Source: Pseudeuparius sepicola
Taxonomy: Eukaryota > Arthropoda > Insecta > Coleoptera > Anthribidae
Direction: 5' to 3'
DNA length: 64,000 bases
Assembly: GCA_963920635.1 (NCBI GenBank)
Contig: OY987299.1
Span: forward strand, 66,074,692-66,138,691
Positions 10,968-21,406 of this stretch are shown piece by piece. The notes below the pieces were generated by a model that was given only the letters and a program-made list of their open reading frames with translations, searched no databases and was not told where the DNA came from. Every line of letters starts with the position of its first letter. Position 1 is the first letter of the stretch. Position numbers and translations under genes: made by a program.

Positions 10968-11555
10968 GGTAAAACTTTCCTTTGGTGTATGTCTGCCCCG
11001 ATTTTTTTGAAATTTTGGCTACCCCCTTATTTTCGAGGTCCCTGAACACGAATCTCACCTCAGTTTTCGGCGCTCGGACGTAGTTTCCGAGAAAATGAAT
11101 TTTCAAATTTCCTTTGACACCTCGCTTTTCACGGCGATATTTGTAGTTATAATCCGGATGAATTTTTACTGTATGCAGCTCAAATTGATCACCACCCTAT
11201 ATTGCACCCTTTGCGCGCGCCGCCTGTCGGGCGAAAACAGCGGCCGGGCCGGGCGTCAACACGGCAAAAATCTTTCAAAATTTCGGATTTTCCGCGGGTT
11301 TTCCCGAAGTTTCGAGGTGGCAAAGGGTGCAATATAGGGTGGTGATCAGTTTGAGCTGAATTCATCTCAATTATAACACAAATAACCCTGTTAAAAGTGG
11401 GGTGTCAAAAGGAAAATTGAAAATTCATTTTCTCGGAAACTTCGGCCGAGCGCCGAAAACTGAGGTCAGATTCGTGTTCAGGGACCTCGAAAATAGGGGG
11501 GTAGCCAAAATTTCAACAAAATCGGGGCAGACATACACCAAAGGAAAGTTTTACC
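10968..11555. mobile_element. hAT-like foldback MITE, copy 1 (TSD AGTTCTTA)
   Basis: The ends are GGTAAAACTTTCCTTTGG and its complement, flanked by the same 8 bases AGTTCTTA at 10,960-10,967 and 11,556-11,563. An 8-bp duplication is the hAT signature. The arms of about 250 bp are separated by a CpG-rich centre (CGGGCGAAAACAGCGGCCGG). Related copies are at 19,808-20,376 and 24,760-25,315. Confidence 0.8.
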
Positions 11556-11718
11556 AGTTCTTAGATAAGAAATAGTGTATTATGTATTTATACTTACAAT
11601 AATAATTGTTTAATTAAGTTATATAATATTATGATTATGACAAAATAGGGTATAATATTCATAACATAATCTATTTATTGGGTTAAATAGGAATAATAGA
11701 TATTAAGCAAACTTTTCG

Positions 11719-11730
11719 AAAGGGGAAAGG
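11719..11730 (+). other. Polypurine tract of G1
   Basis: GAAAGGGGAAAGG lies directly before the 3' LTR start TGTAGTGCC, exactly where the plus-strand primer of a gypsy element is expected. Confidence 0.8.
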
Positions 11731-12184
11731 TGTAGTGCCTTCTTATAATTATCATTATCCATATCGTTATTTTATTTATTAGTTTAAACAGCAGCAGTTT
11801 AGAATGTAGGACACTAAAGTAGGTAACTATAACAATTGTACAGGTTGTATCGGTCTGAAATGAGACAACATTGCGCTGTCCCCTCTCCCAATCTAATGTA
11901 TTTCCCCTCCATCGCCTGGGGAGAAGTAATACCTCCCCGCTAAGCGCTTTCAGCGAGACTCCAGCAGCGTCCATAAAGCACAGACAAACATTGATTTGCC
12001 CCATTTTCTAAACATCGAGTAAAAACTTTTTTTTTTTGTTTTTTGACTTCATGGGGCTTCCCGATTACGTGGTTAAAATTAATGTACTGATGACCGATAC
12101 ACCCTGTATATTGGGACAGACGAATTGAAGCGTTCATAGAATAAAGATGTAACATCGACAACCAACCTGTTTGATTCCACTACA
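11731..12184 (+). repeat. 3' LTR of G1, carrying a MITE
   Basis: It begins TGTAGTGCC and ends CACTACA at the CAAG duplication. Without the 266-bp MITE it would be about 188 bp. AATAAA at about 12,140 is a candidate polyadenylation signal within the LTR. Confidence 0.85.
11841..12106. mobile_element. Mariner-type MITE, 266 bp, TSD TA
   Basis: The ends CAGGTTGTATCGGTC and GACCGATACACCCTG are inverted repeats flanked by TA. The empty site TTGTATATTGGG is preserved in the 5' LTR, which proves the exact insertion point. A diverged second copy in opposite orientation is at about 36,707-36,965. Confidence 0.9.
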
Positions 12185-12386
12185 CAAGGACCATTGCTCT
12201 GGTGATGAGAATAGCTACGATGAAACTGATAATTCACTAATTATGTAACCATTAATACGATAACATTTTCCTTTGAAATATCCTTACAAATATCCTTAGA
12301 AATATCTTTAGAAATATCCTTTGAAATATCCCCACTTTTATTTAAATTTATTGTTTGTAAGTTTGTTATTTGATTTATTAGCATTT
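12185..12386. repeat. Right-arm continuation of the large foldback element
   Basis: This is the reverse complement of about 1,440-1,640, including CTCTGGTGATGAGAATAGC and the second half of the acidic exon, then a decayed AAATATCCTT repeat. It resumes at about 13,379-13,470 after an inserted foldback element. Confidence 0.8.
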
Positions 12387-13378
12387 AACAAATAAAAAAT
12401 TTAAATATCAAATCGATAACTTAAGGAAATTCACAGGTTTCTTTATCATAAATAATGGTATATTACAACTTTACACCATAACTTTCAGTTATCCAAGCTC
12501 TCTCTCTTTGAGAACTTTGTCAGGGAATTGATTTATGGTTATGTTGTAATAATAAATTTTATGATATTAAAATTATTAATAATTTTACAATTTTTATAGG
12601 ACCTTTTTCTGTTTCCATCTGTTTGATCTTTCCTGGTCGCCGTTGAATTTATTAATTTCCATTAACATCCTGGGAATCGACCATGTTTTATTTATTTAAA
12701 TTTCACATAAATTACATTTTACGCATTTCAGCTGATAGCCATCATCAGAATTAAACTATATAATGCTAAAAACAGATAAAAGATGTAAACACACTAAAAA
12801 ATTTTTAAAAATTATACAGCCAAATAGAAAATACTTACAATCAAGTATGAGTTCATGTCAATTTACAATTTAGCGTTTCAGCCGAAATGCGTAAAATGTG
12901 ATTTATGTGAAATTTAAATAAATAAAACATGGTCGATTCCCAGGATGTTAATGGAAATTAATTTTTCTGTTTCCTGCCGCCATTTCGTGATTTTCGACCA
13001 TTTTGTACCAAATGTCATAAAATTTTTAATAATTCATTTTAAAATTTTGAATAATTTATTTTTAATAAAAATTTAATTTAAAATTTTTATTTTTAACAAT
13101 TTATTTTTATTAATAATTTTACAATTTTTATACAACCTTTTTCTATTTCCTGCCACCATTCTATGATTTTTGGCCATTTTGTACCAAATGTCATAAAATT
13201 TATTATTGCAACATAACCATAAATCAATTCCCTGACGAAGCTCTCAATATTAAAAGCGAAAGCTTGGATAACTGAAAGTTATGGTGTAAAGTTGTAATAT
13301 ACCATTATTTATGCTAAAGAAACCTGTGAATTTCCTTAAATTGTGAATGTTCATAGCAGTGATCTTCTGTAATAACAT
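12387..13378. mobile_element. Foldback MITE inserted in the right arm
   Basis: The outer inverted blocks are at 12,420-12,560 and 13,195-13,345 (sharing CCATAACTTTCAGTTATCC). An inner inverted pair is at about 12,655-12,740 and 12,880-12,960 (sharing CATGGTCGATTCCCAGGATG). Homology of the host arm stops at ...TTAGCATT and resumes at TTATTTATTGTC. The left inner arm contains the hammerhead-like motif listed at 12,715-12,765. Confidence 0.7.
12715..12765 (-). ncRNA. Hammerhead-ribozyme-like motif (candidate)
   Basis: On the minus strand CTGATGA is followed by a GCT-ATC-AGC mini-stem, GAAA and then ATGCGTA, which can be read as a three-pair stem III with cleavage triplet GTA. Stem I is weak. 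Two further copies of the same core arrangement occur at 62,291-62,345 and 63,715-63,775. Confidence 0.35.
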
Positions 13379-13470
13379 TTATTTATTGTCTATAAATAAA
13401 AATAGTTATTCTTAAACACATAATATATAGTTAGAAAATATCCCAATGAGGACACATCATCAATGTATGT

Positions 13471-14314
13471 ATGTATGAACTTTTAATCGCTTGCCAGACA
13501 ACTTTTTCCCCATTAGAATTATGCCAGAAAAGTTGTTTTAATTATTTATGGTGTAAATAAACATATAAAACAAGGTTTAACTTTACTCGACTCAGACATT
13601 TAGGATTCCATTCCGCATTGTTCGTTGGTTAAACAGAAAGCTTTTGCACCATCGGAATGGTGCCAGAAAAGTTTTTAATGACTCTTTACGGTCTACATAA
13701 ACAAATTAAACAAGGTTTAGCTTTGCTCGATTCAGACATTTTTTATTCTTTTCTGGAGTTTTTGAAGCCCTGTAGCGAAACGTTGCACTGCTAAAAGCTA
13801 GCCAGAAAAGTGAAATTCACATTTCCGAGGTACAAATTAAAAAATAAATGGGATTTTAACTTTGCGCGAATTGTCACAAAATAATAAAATTGCTAAATGG
13901 TTTTCTTGAAAATCGAGGGTATAAAAAATTGCAGCCGGCTCTGGATGTGCATTTTGAAAATGATAGGAAGGTCAAAGAAGAGGCTTTTGAAGGCCTTTCA
14001 AGATTTTTTGTATTTCTATATGCTTGAAGGTAGACACCCTGTATATTGTGTCAAATTAGGTAAGTTGAAATATTTAGTTTAGCATTGGAAGGCTAAAACA
14101 TTATGTACTTACTTATAATTCTTACGTATGTGGTCTGCTTGCAAGCTATTGCTTATTATCAAAACATCCATTATTGCAAGATGACTCAATTTGTTGTACT
14201 GAATTAAATTAGAATAAATCTAGAGGTGATGTAGAAAGGTTTGTTATTTCACACCTTCTCTGAACTCCCAAAAGACTGAAAGATATCACATAGATAAAAA
14301 ATAAATAAAATAAA
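13471..14314. other. Unassigned repeat-like stretch
   Basis: Two blocks of about 120 bp (around 13,535-13,605 and 13,665-13,750) are similar: AACAAGGTTTA(A/G)CTTT(A/G)CTCGA...CAGACATTT. Each is preceded by GCCAGAAAAGTT. GACACCCTGTATATTGTGTC at about 14,032-14,051 resembles a mariner-type MITE end. The + strand frame 13,897-14,082 has no recognisable domain. Confidence 0.4.
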
Positions 14315-15566
14315 AAAAAAAAGATGAAAAATGACCCACTCCAACGTGGTCATGTGACTTTCGTTATCTGTTAAAAATGACATTTAAAAAAAATATATCG
14401 CCAAAAACGAGTTTATTTGTTAAAATATCAAAAAGTTTTACTTGAAAAAGTTGTTTCTTTTTCAATTTTACTTAAGTGTACCAAATTTAAACGCTCTAAT
14501 AAAAGATTTAGTTTTTTGCCAATTTTTAATATTTATGAAATTTCTCAAAATTTTAAAAACTTGTAACTTCCTAAAAACTTTTTTATGTCACTAGCGTTAT
14601 CATTATATTAACTTTTTATTACTAATTACCTATAAGAATAGGTATTTTTTAAAAGAAAATGATATTAACGCTTTAAAATTATGTTATGTTTGCTGCAAAG
14701 TTGCTGTACCGTTTAGCATTTAGGGCATACATTTAGTTACATTACGTTTAACAGTTCTAAATTGATGCCAAAATAATAATAAATTAAATTATCATCAAAC
14801 TATTTTACACATCTAAGCAAAATTCTTGACTTTTATGGAACAAATAATTATTACCTTTAAGTTTAATTACACATTAATCGATATTGATGAGTAGGCCATG
14901 GAAGGAATTGAAGCAATTGTTTTTATTTGACAGTTTAATTATCAATACTCTTGAAACGGAGAATGGTAAAAACAATTGCTTCAATTGTCTCCATGGCTTA
15001 CTCATCAATATCGATTAATGTGAAATTAAACTTAAAGGGAATAATTATTTTGTTCCATAAAAGTAAAAAATTTCGCTTAGGTACTTAAAATAGTGGATGA
15101 TAATTTAATTTATTATTATTTTGGCATAAATTTAGAAAACGTAATGTAAATACATTTATACCCTAAATTCTAGACGGTACATCAACTTTGCAGCAAACAT
15201 AACAGAATTTTAAAGCGTTAATATCATTTTCTTTTGAAAAATACCTATTCTTATTGGTAATTACTAATAAAAAGTTATAGAATGATGAAGCTAGTGATAT
15301 AAAAGAGTTTTTAGGAAGTTACAAGTTCTTATAATTTTCAGAAATTTCATAAATATTAAAAAATTGCAAAAAACTAAATCTTTTATTAGAGCGTTCAAAT
15401 TTGGTACACTTACGTAAAATAAAAAAAGAAACAAGTTTTTCAAGTAAAACTTTTTGATATTTTAACAAATGAACCAATTTTTGACGATATATTTTTTAAA
15501 TGTCTTTTTTGACAGATAACGAAAGTCACATGACCACGTTTGAGTGGGTCATTTTTCATCTTTTTT
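14315..15566. mobile_element. 1.25-kb near-perfect foldback element
   Basis: The left arm starts AAAAAGATGAAAAATGACCC and the right arm ends with its complement at 15,566. The arms are about 600 bp and meet around 14,940 with only a few tens of bases of spacer. The centre itself is an inverted repeat (CGATATTGATGAGTAGGCCATGG and complement). There is no coding content. Such a structure would fold into one long hairpin if transcribed. Confidence 0.85.
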
Positions 15567-15659
15567 CAAGCAAAAGGTAACCCCAAAATTAAATTTCAAA
15601 ATAGAACATTAATTAAAAATTTTCCCCCTATGCTGCGAACTTTTTGGAGGACACTGTAT

Positions 15660-16355
15660 AGTGTGTCCCAATTTGATACTATAGACACCTCAGAAATATA
15701 TGAAGGGCAAGGAAAACAAATGGTCTCTATTTTTTTGTTGGTAGTCCCAAGGGAGAGTAACTCATAGGCGGTGGTATTTGGATGGGGTAATTATTTCATG
15801 GCCTGCTATGATTTTTTAAAGTAGCAAATTTTCAGGAAACCCCATTAGGGATTTTTTTACAACAAAATGTTATTAAGAAATCTTGTTCAGAATGAAATAC
15901 TGAGTAGATTCGCAAAATTTCTAAAGGCTAGGCCTAACTACTTTGATTTTTAGATTTATCTCCCACTTTTGTCTTAGAAAAGTGTCCTGTCTGGAGCTTT
16001 CACGTTAAAATTTTATTTTTTCACGATGATCAAGTTTCCTTAATAATATTTTGACGTGAAAGCTCCAGAAAGGACACATTTCTACGAAAATAATGGGAGA
16101 AAAAGGCGAGAAAGTTAAAAATCAAAGTAGGCCTAGACTTTTGAAACATTTTGTCGTAAAAAAATCCCTAATAGGGTTTCTTGAAAATTAGCTATTTTAA
16201 AAAATCATAGCAGGCCATGAAATAATTACCCCATCCAAATACCACCGACTATGAGATACTCTCCCTTGGGACTACCAATAAAAAAATAGAGACCATTTGT
16301 TTTCCTTGTCCTTCACATATTTCTGAGGTGTCCAGTATCAAATTGGGGCACACTG
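15660..16355. mobile_element. 0.7-kb foldback element, mariner-type ends
   Basis: The ends (T/C)AGTGTG(T/C)CCCAATTTGATACT are inverted at 15,660 and 16,355 with TA at both sides. The arms of about 330 bp share TTCTGAGGTGTC-like and CCATCCAAATACCACCG-type words. The spacer near 16,010-16,030 separates two inverted TGGAGCTTTCACGT words. A diverged fragment of this family may lie at about 45,480-45,560. The 75-aa frame at 15,540-15,767 lies across the junction and is not credible. Confidence 0.8.
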
Positions 16356-17042
16356 TATATCCCATATCAAATAAATCAAATGTTGCGTTCGCTGAACGTA
16401 CCCATTATCATAAACTTTCGAAATGTACCTAATCTTCCAACGGCAAAAGCACAGTGATCAAATTGTACACTATTTTAGGTTGTTTAAAATGATTTGAATA
16501 TTTTTTAGTTGTTGCTGTTTTCATTAGATTCATCTTTCACATTAAATATTTTACTAAATGACACTAAGGTCCTCTTTTATTGAGAAAACAAGAGGAAAAC
16601 ATACATGATGATGTGATTTTGTAGTTGATTATGCCTCACTTAAACTATTTGTCCTATTTCTCAAAATAATTTGCCTGCGGTGCATTTTAGTAAACAGACA
16701 CTTCTACTTTTTTAATACCCGCTTGAAAAATGCTGTTTATGGCCCCTCCTATGGCACTATTTGTGTTCACGTCTGATTTTCCCTTTTTGGTACTCACCGG
16801 TGGGCTTCCTTATAGCCTCTTTTATTTAAGAAAGGAAAAATCGGACCTCCGGTGAAACGGTTGCTCAGGCGCCAGTTTTTTAGAGCGGTATGCTCCGCTT
16901 TATACCCGGGATAGCTTTCGTCAGAAAAAAATATTTCCCAGGGGTCTGTGGTTCGTCGAGGATAGGGTATAAATAAAGAATGTTAAGCAAAATTAACACG
17001 GTTTATTTTGTACAATTTTCTAGTGTATGTGATTTTTACAAT
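16356..17042. other. Unassigned intergenic stretch
   Basis: No gene is seen. A GC-richer patch at 16,840-16,960 reads TCCGGTGAAACGG...TACCCGGGATAGC, without recognised function. Confidence 0.4.
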
Positions 17043-17828
17043 TACAGTAGAACCTCGCTTATCCGGGCTGACGGGCTGGCTGGGACCAAGCATTTGCCGG
17101 ATAATTGAAAACACGGATAATCCAAACACCTCATTTTTCATTTTTTTTTATATGTACACGCGCGGCCCTTGAAATCGTTCCAATACTTGTGGACGCAAAG
17201 GCGTTCAACTGACAACGTTGCAATTACCCCTCCTCTCTCTCGCGGTTTGAAAGCCAGCGATAACCTTAAAAGCGTAAGTGACGGCAAATCTAACATCTTA
17301 TTACGCGACATTACCTTACGTGACATTGCCAGTTACAGTGCAAAAAACAGTAGGCGCTGTTAGGTTGGCCTTAGATTGCCTGAATACTGAATAAAATAGT
17401 GGAAGATCTTAAAACCCTGCCCACGCATTAGCGGCTTTTTTCGCAAAAGTCTTTCGACAACCTCGAATAGAGCCGTTCTAAAAATCGAAGAAGGTGCGGT
17501 AAATCTCTTAATTGGGTGTCGTACTTTCCTTCGGTACCAAAAAGAACCTCGAAAATCCGATATCTAAGAGAAATTCCCGATTCACGATTAACCACTTTCG
17601 AGAAACGGGACAGCTGTAGAATCAACGAAACCGAGGGAAAATCCTCTGAAACTACCATTGAAAATTGCTTGTTTTTTCCCATTTCTCGATTTTTCGGGGG
17701 CCCGGGAAGCATCAGAACCTCACCCGAGGACTCCAGGGAAGCTTTAAAAATTGAAATAAACCAAAGATTTGGTTCGCGGTTAAGATAAAGAAGTGTAATA
17801 AACCAATGTTATTTAATGTTATTTAACA

Positions 17829-18824
17829 GATCGAAGGCAATTCGTCTCGTTTGCAGGTGAATCATCAGATAACTTATCAATCAAAACAGGGGTACCACAA
17901 GGTAGTGTTCTTGGCCCTCTATTGTTTCTCCTATATTGTAATGATTTAGACTACTTTATAAAACTGTATCATTGTGCATTTGCAGATGACATTACCTTAG
18001 TGGCATACAACAAAGATCACCATGATTTAACAGCACAAATTAATTCAGAAATGCAGCTCATCTCTAGTTACTTTAAAGATAACTTACTACACTTAAATGA
18101 AGAGAAAACCCAAATGCTACAATTTTATCCGTACCTAGCTTACTATCAATCAAGTCCACTAATAAAAATTAATTCTAAATCAATTCAACAGGTAACGAGC
18201 TTTAAATTATTAGGTTTATATATTGATTCTTCTTTAAATTGGAAAAATCAAGTTGACTATGTGTGTCGTAAATGTGCGTCGATATGTTTTGCACTCAAGA
18301 GACTAAGATTGATCGCAGGTGAGCATTCTGCAAGAATCTTCTACTTTTCAAATTTTGAATCAATTCTTAGATATGGTATAGTGTGCTGGGGCATGTCAAG
18401 TGAATCAAGAAGAGTTTTTTTGCTTCAAAAGCGTGCAATCAGAAATCTTTTTGGCTTGAGTTATCTTGAGTCTTCCAGAAGTACCTTTATCAGTAAACGT
18501 TTGTTAACTTTCCCATGCCTTTTTATTGTGGAGCTTCTTAAATTTGTGAAAGGTAATCTACATGAATTCATCAACTTAAATCAATATCACGATTACAACA
18601 CCAGACATGGTTCAGACTTACAATACACTGCTCACAGGCTAACACTCTTCGAATCCAACCCTTACTACAGTGGTGCAATTCTTTATAATAAACTACCGAA
18701 TTATATAAAGAATAAAGAGTTTAAAACATATGTTAAACTGATAAAATCGGTGCTCCTAGAAAACGCCTTTTATACCATAGATGAATATATGCATTTTGAT
18801 TTTACAAATTTTGTACATGATTAA
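17829..18824 (+). pseudogene. LINE ORF2 fragment: RT palm and C-terminal domain
   Basis: An uninterrupted frame enters from the truncated 5' side at about 17,829 and runs to the stop at 18,824. It contains GVPQGSVLGPLLFLLYCNDL (motif 4) at about 17,889-17,948 and the catalytic box FADDITLV at about 17,980, then the LNEEKTQ thumb segment. The C-terminal region includes the YGIVCWG and QKRAIRNLFGL motifs shared by Jockey/CR1-type ORF2 proteins. No in-frame stop appears over more than 330 codons, so this is a young copy. The endonuclease and the N-terminal half of RT are absent, so it is a dead-on-arrival insertion. Confidence 0.85.
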
Positions 18825-19098
18825 TCTACTACTGCACTGACTTGTCATATATCCCTGTCTGTGATAACTGTGATCAATAAACTATTATTATCTCGACTTA
18901 GCCAAAAGGCATTCGCACTCCCTCTACGGGGAACATTCACTCAGATCCCGGGTATCCCGGATACCAAAAGGATCTGGCTCGGACGAGACCCTTGCCATGT
19001 TATCGGGCTTTAGGTGACATTGATGTTGTTGGATGATCCTGCATTCCCCATGAATTTCCTGACGGTTCGGGCTGTCGCAAGTAGTACCGCTTTCTGCA

Positions 19099-19099
<1 letters not shown>

Positions 19100-19126
<27 letters not shown>
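19100..19126 (+). repeat. (ATT)9 microsatellite, LINE tail
   Basis: Nine ATT units end the LINE at the target duplication AATGT. Confidence 0.9.
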
Positions 19127-19131
<5 letters not shown>

Positions 19132-19807
19132 AAAAAACCACTACGAGATTCTTCTATAATAACACAATTATACTTAGATATTATACCTTATTTAACTAAT
19201 ACCACTTTGGCAATCAAAGAAATCCGCGTAATTTCACGTTACGTGAATCTCGAAACACCAAGAAACTGTGTAAAACTTTAAATCCACTTTATTATAATGA
19301 TAATGGAGCGATTTATTAACCTATTTTCATTGACTGACGTATCGCAATTTTTATTTTCTACGGGGAGGAGCGGGTCGGTACGAGGGAATGTAGGGGAAGT
19401 TGTTGATTTGTGAAGCCGTGGAATTAGCGCAACGTTGTCGCACTTATCCGAAATTCTTGATTTCTTACTTATTTCTCATGTCTAGTGGAACGATTTCTGA
19501 GGCTGCGCGTGTACATACACATTTTATGTATGAAGGTACATATATGTACTTACATGCATTGTACTCTATATAAACATGTGAATAAAATCACTTGAAAAAT
19601 CAGTGATTTTTTTTTCTGTTTTGAGCTTCGTAAATTCTTTTCCTTATAAATTCCTTCATTTTCCGTAGCTGAAGTAGATCAATGCTATCAGTTTCAGGTT
19701 GTTTGGTTCCGCACGGAAAATCTGCCGGCCGGATTAAACGCGCACGGATAATTGAGGTTCTACTGTATAGATAAATAGACGTCATACGAAAGAAAATATG
19801 GGGTTGT

Positions 19808-20376
19808 CAAAAGCGCGCGCCGATTGTCGGGCGAAAACAGCGGCCGGGCCGGACGTAAACACGGCATAAATCTTTCAAAATTTCGGTTTTTCCGCGGGTT
19901 TTCGCGAAGTTTCGATGCGGCAAAAGGTGCAAAATAGGGTGGTGATCAGTTTGAGCTGCATACAGTAAAAATTCATCCGGATTATAACCACACATAACGC
20001 CGTGAAAAGTGAGGTGTCAAAGGCGCGCGCCGATTGTCGGGCGAAAACAGTGGCCGGGCCGGACGTAAACACGGCATAAATCTTTCAAAATTTCGGTTTT
20101 TCCACGGGTTTTCGCGAAGTTTCGATGTTGCAAAAGGTACAAAATAGGGTGGTGATCAGTTTGAGCTGCATATAGTAAAAATTCATCCGGATTATAACCA
20201 CACATAACGCCGTGAAAAGTGAGGTGTCAAAGGAAATTTGAAAATTCATTTTCTCGTAAACTACGTGCGAGCACCACAAACTGAGACCAGATTCGTGTTC
20301 AGGGACCTCGAAAATAGGGGGGTACCCAAAATTTTAAGAAAATCGGGCGGTGCATACGGTGTGTTCCATAATTACC
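19808..20376. mobile_element. hAT-like foldback MITE, copy 2, with internal tandem duplication
   Basis: It is related to 10,968-11,555. The right end is complete (CGGTGTGTTCCATAATTACC) but the left arm is missing. The GCGCGC...GTGTCAAAGG unit of 210 bp occurs twice in tandem (from 19,813 and from 20,023), so the CpG-rich centre and inner arm are duplicated. The four overlapping minus-strand frames simply reflect this duplication. Confidence 0.7.
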
Positions 20377-20836
20377 GAAAATCTTTTGAAAAATACATAC
20401 CTAGAGTAGTTATAAAGTACCAAAGTGGATATTATAAATTATATTGATACGGCTCTGTCTATTGTTTACATTACCTGTGAAATGTTTTTCCTGTGAATTT
20501 CTTTTTGTCCACTTTAGAATTGCTACTGCAACAACGTACAGCACATGACATATTTATTGCCAGAGGTCAATAGCTTGCAATAACAAGGAAAACTGCACTT
20601 TTAGCCACTTTTAATGCGCTTTTAGCACCGAGTCAGCAAATTGACGTTGTTCTGGTAATCTATGACGTAGTTGAACCCGTTTTGGGTCACGTGACAGCTC
20701 GCCTCCATACTACCTCAATGGGACAGAAGGAAAATGACGTTTGACAAGAGACCTCCGGCCGTTCGTTTGAAGCACAGGTCACAAAAAATAGAAGTTAGGA
20801 TAGACAGTTTGACGTTTTACCTATTTTGTGTTATGT
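20377..20836. other. Unassigned stretch
   Basis: No gene is seen. GC content rises at 20,670-20,830 and CACGTGAC occurs at about 20,688. This could be a promoter-like region but nothing supports a start site. Confidence 0.35.
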
Positions 20837-20844
20837 GGTTTTTG

Positions 20845-21398
20845 CAGAGAAATGGAGTAGGGAGAATACGTTACAAGCTGTGCGAACTGCCTAATAAAAG
20901 TGGCGGCCATATTAAACCAACTTCATCCATGGGCGTATCATTGTTAACAGACTTGGCACTGCAGACTGCTTTAGAGGTCTTCGTCCTCGTTCGCCACGAT
21001 GCACAATAAAGACATCAGCAGCAAAATGTTTTGAACAAACAAATTTGTTTGGACTCAAAGTCCAATCAGTCCCCACGTTAAGAATTTTTAACCACATATT
21101 CAATCATTAAAATTATACAGATGCGCGCCTATGGTGCCCAAAATTTTGGCGATTGCTTTTACTAAACTTACCGAAAAAATGATACTCCCGGAGGTCTCCT
21201 AGACTTATAATTCTTACAGCTTGGTACTGCACACGACATTTTCAAAAAACACTGACCATTTCTCTGCTGAAAATACAACAACCACCGCTGAGAACAAACT
21301 GCAAACGTCAAAGTGAGGACAATATGGCGGCCATTAAATTCGCCTGGAAATAGGATGCGCAGGATCGCAAAGCGCGTTCTCCCTACTCCATTTCTCTG
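20845..21398 (-). mobile_element. P-like element remnant, 554 bp, TSD GGTTTTTG
   Basis: The terminal inverted repeats are CAGAGAAATGGAGTAGGGAG at 20,845 and its complement CTCCCTACTCCATTTCTCTG at 21,398. Exactly the same 8 bases GGTTTTTG flank both sides (20,837-20,844; 21,399-21,406). An 8-bp duplication, ends beginning CA and an internal THAP domain together fit the P superfamily, whose transposases start with a THAP zinc finger. Only the THAP part remains, so it is a deletion derivative. Confidence 0.75.
20912..21239 (-). pseudogene. THAP zinc-finger remnant of a P-like transposase
   Basis: Exon 1 (minus strand, 21,239-21,172) starts with ATG and encodes MSCAVPSCKNYKSRRPPGVSFF, the C-x4-C start of a THAP finger, and ends CG followed by the donor GTAAGT. 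Downstream, 21,097-20,912 encodes WLKILNVGTDWTLSP, VCSKHF (the C-x2-H pair) and LKQSAVPSL, the AVPxL end of the THAP fold. About ten residues that normally join the halves are missing, and an in-frame TGA lies just before the second part, so no intact acceptor is apparent. THAP domains bind DNA through this C2CH zinc site; here it would have recognised the element's own ends. Confidence 0.7.
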
Positions 21399-21406
21399 GG
21401 TTTTTG

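Larger units (their letters stand above)
2746..12184 (+). mobile_element. Decayed Ty3/gypsy LTR retrotransposon (element G1), TSD CAAG
   Basis: Two related LTRs start TGTAGTGCCTTC. The 3' LTR ends CACTACA, and CAAG flanks the element (2,742-2,745 and 12,185-12,188). The order gag, protease, reverse transcriptase, RNase H, integrase is that of Ty3/gypsy (Metaviridae). A purine tract abuts the 3' LTR. The element is interrupted by about 2.2 kb at 5.85-8.1 kb and by two DNA-element insertions at 9.42-11.56 kb, and every ORF is broken. It inserted into the acidic exon of the foldback arm. Confidence 0.85.
17807..19126 (+). mobile_element. 5'-truncated LINE (non-LTR retrotransposon) with (ATT)n tail
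   Basis: The coding part is followed by about 270 bp of 3' sequence and nine ATT units (19,100-19,126). AATGT appears on both sides (about 17,802-17,806 and 19,127-19,131), a likely short target duplication. Only the second half of the RT and the C-terminal region remain. Confidence 0.75.
17154..19514. mobile_element. Element A, copy 2, split by a LINE insertion
   Basis: This is the reverse complement of 6,639-7,435: 17,154-17,725 matches the right half and 19,127-19,514 the left half. The ends GTACACGCGCGGCC and GCGCGTGTAC are retained. Homology breaks at ...CAGAACCTCACC and resumes at AATGTAAAAAACCACTACG, where the LINE sits. Confidence 0.75.
17045..19765. mobile_element. Pogo/Tigger-type non-autonomous element, TSD TA
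   Basis: The ends CAGTAGAACCTCGCTTATCC at 17,045 and the complement GAGGTTCTACTG at 19,765 have flanking TA. This terminal sequence is the kind used by pogo/Tigger elements. Only about 110 bp at the left and 250 bp at the right belong to it; the middle is a second element (17,154-19,514). No pogo transposase is seen. Confidence 0.75.
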
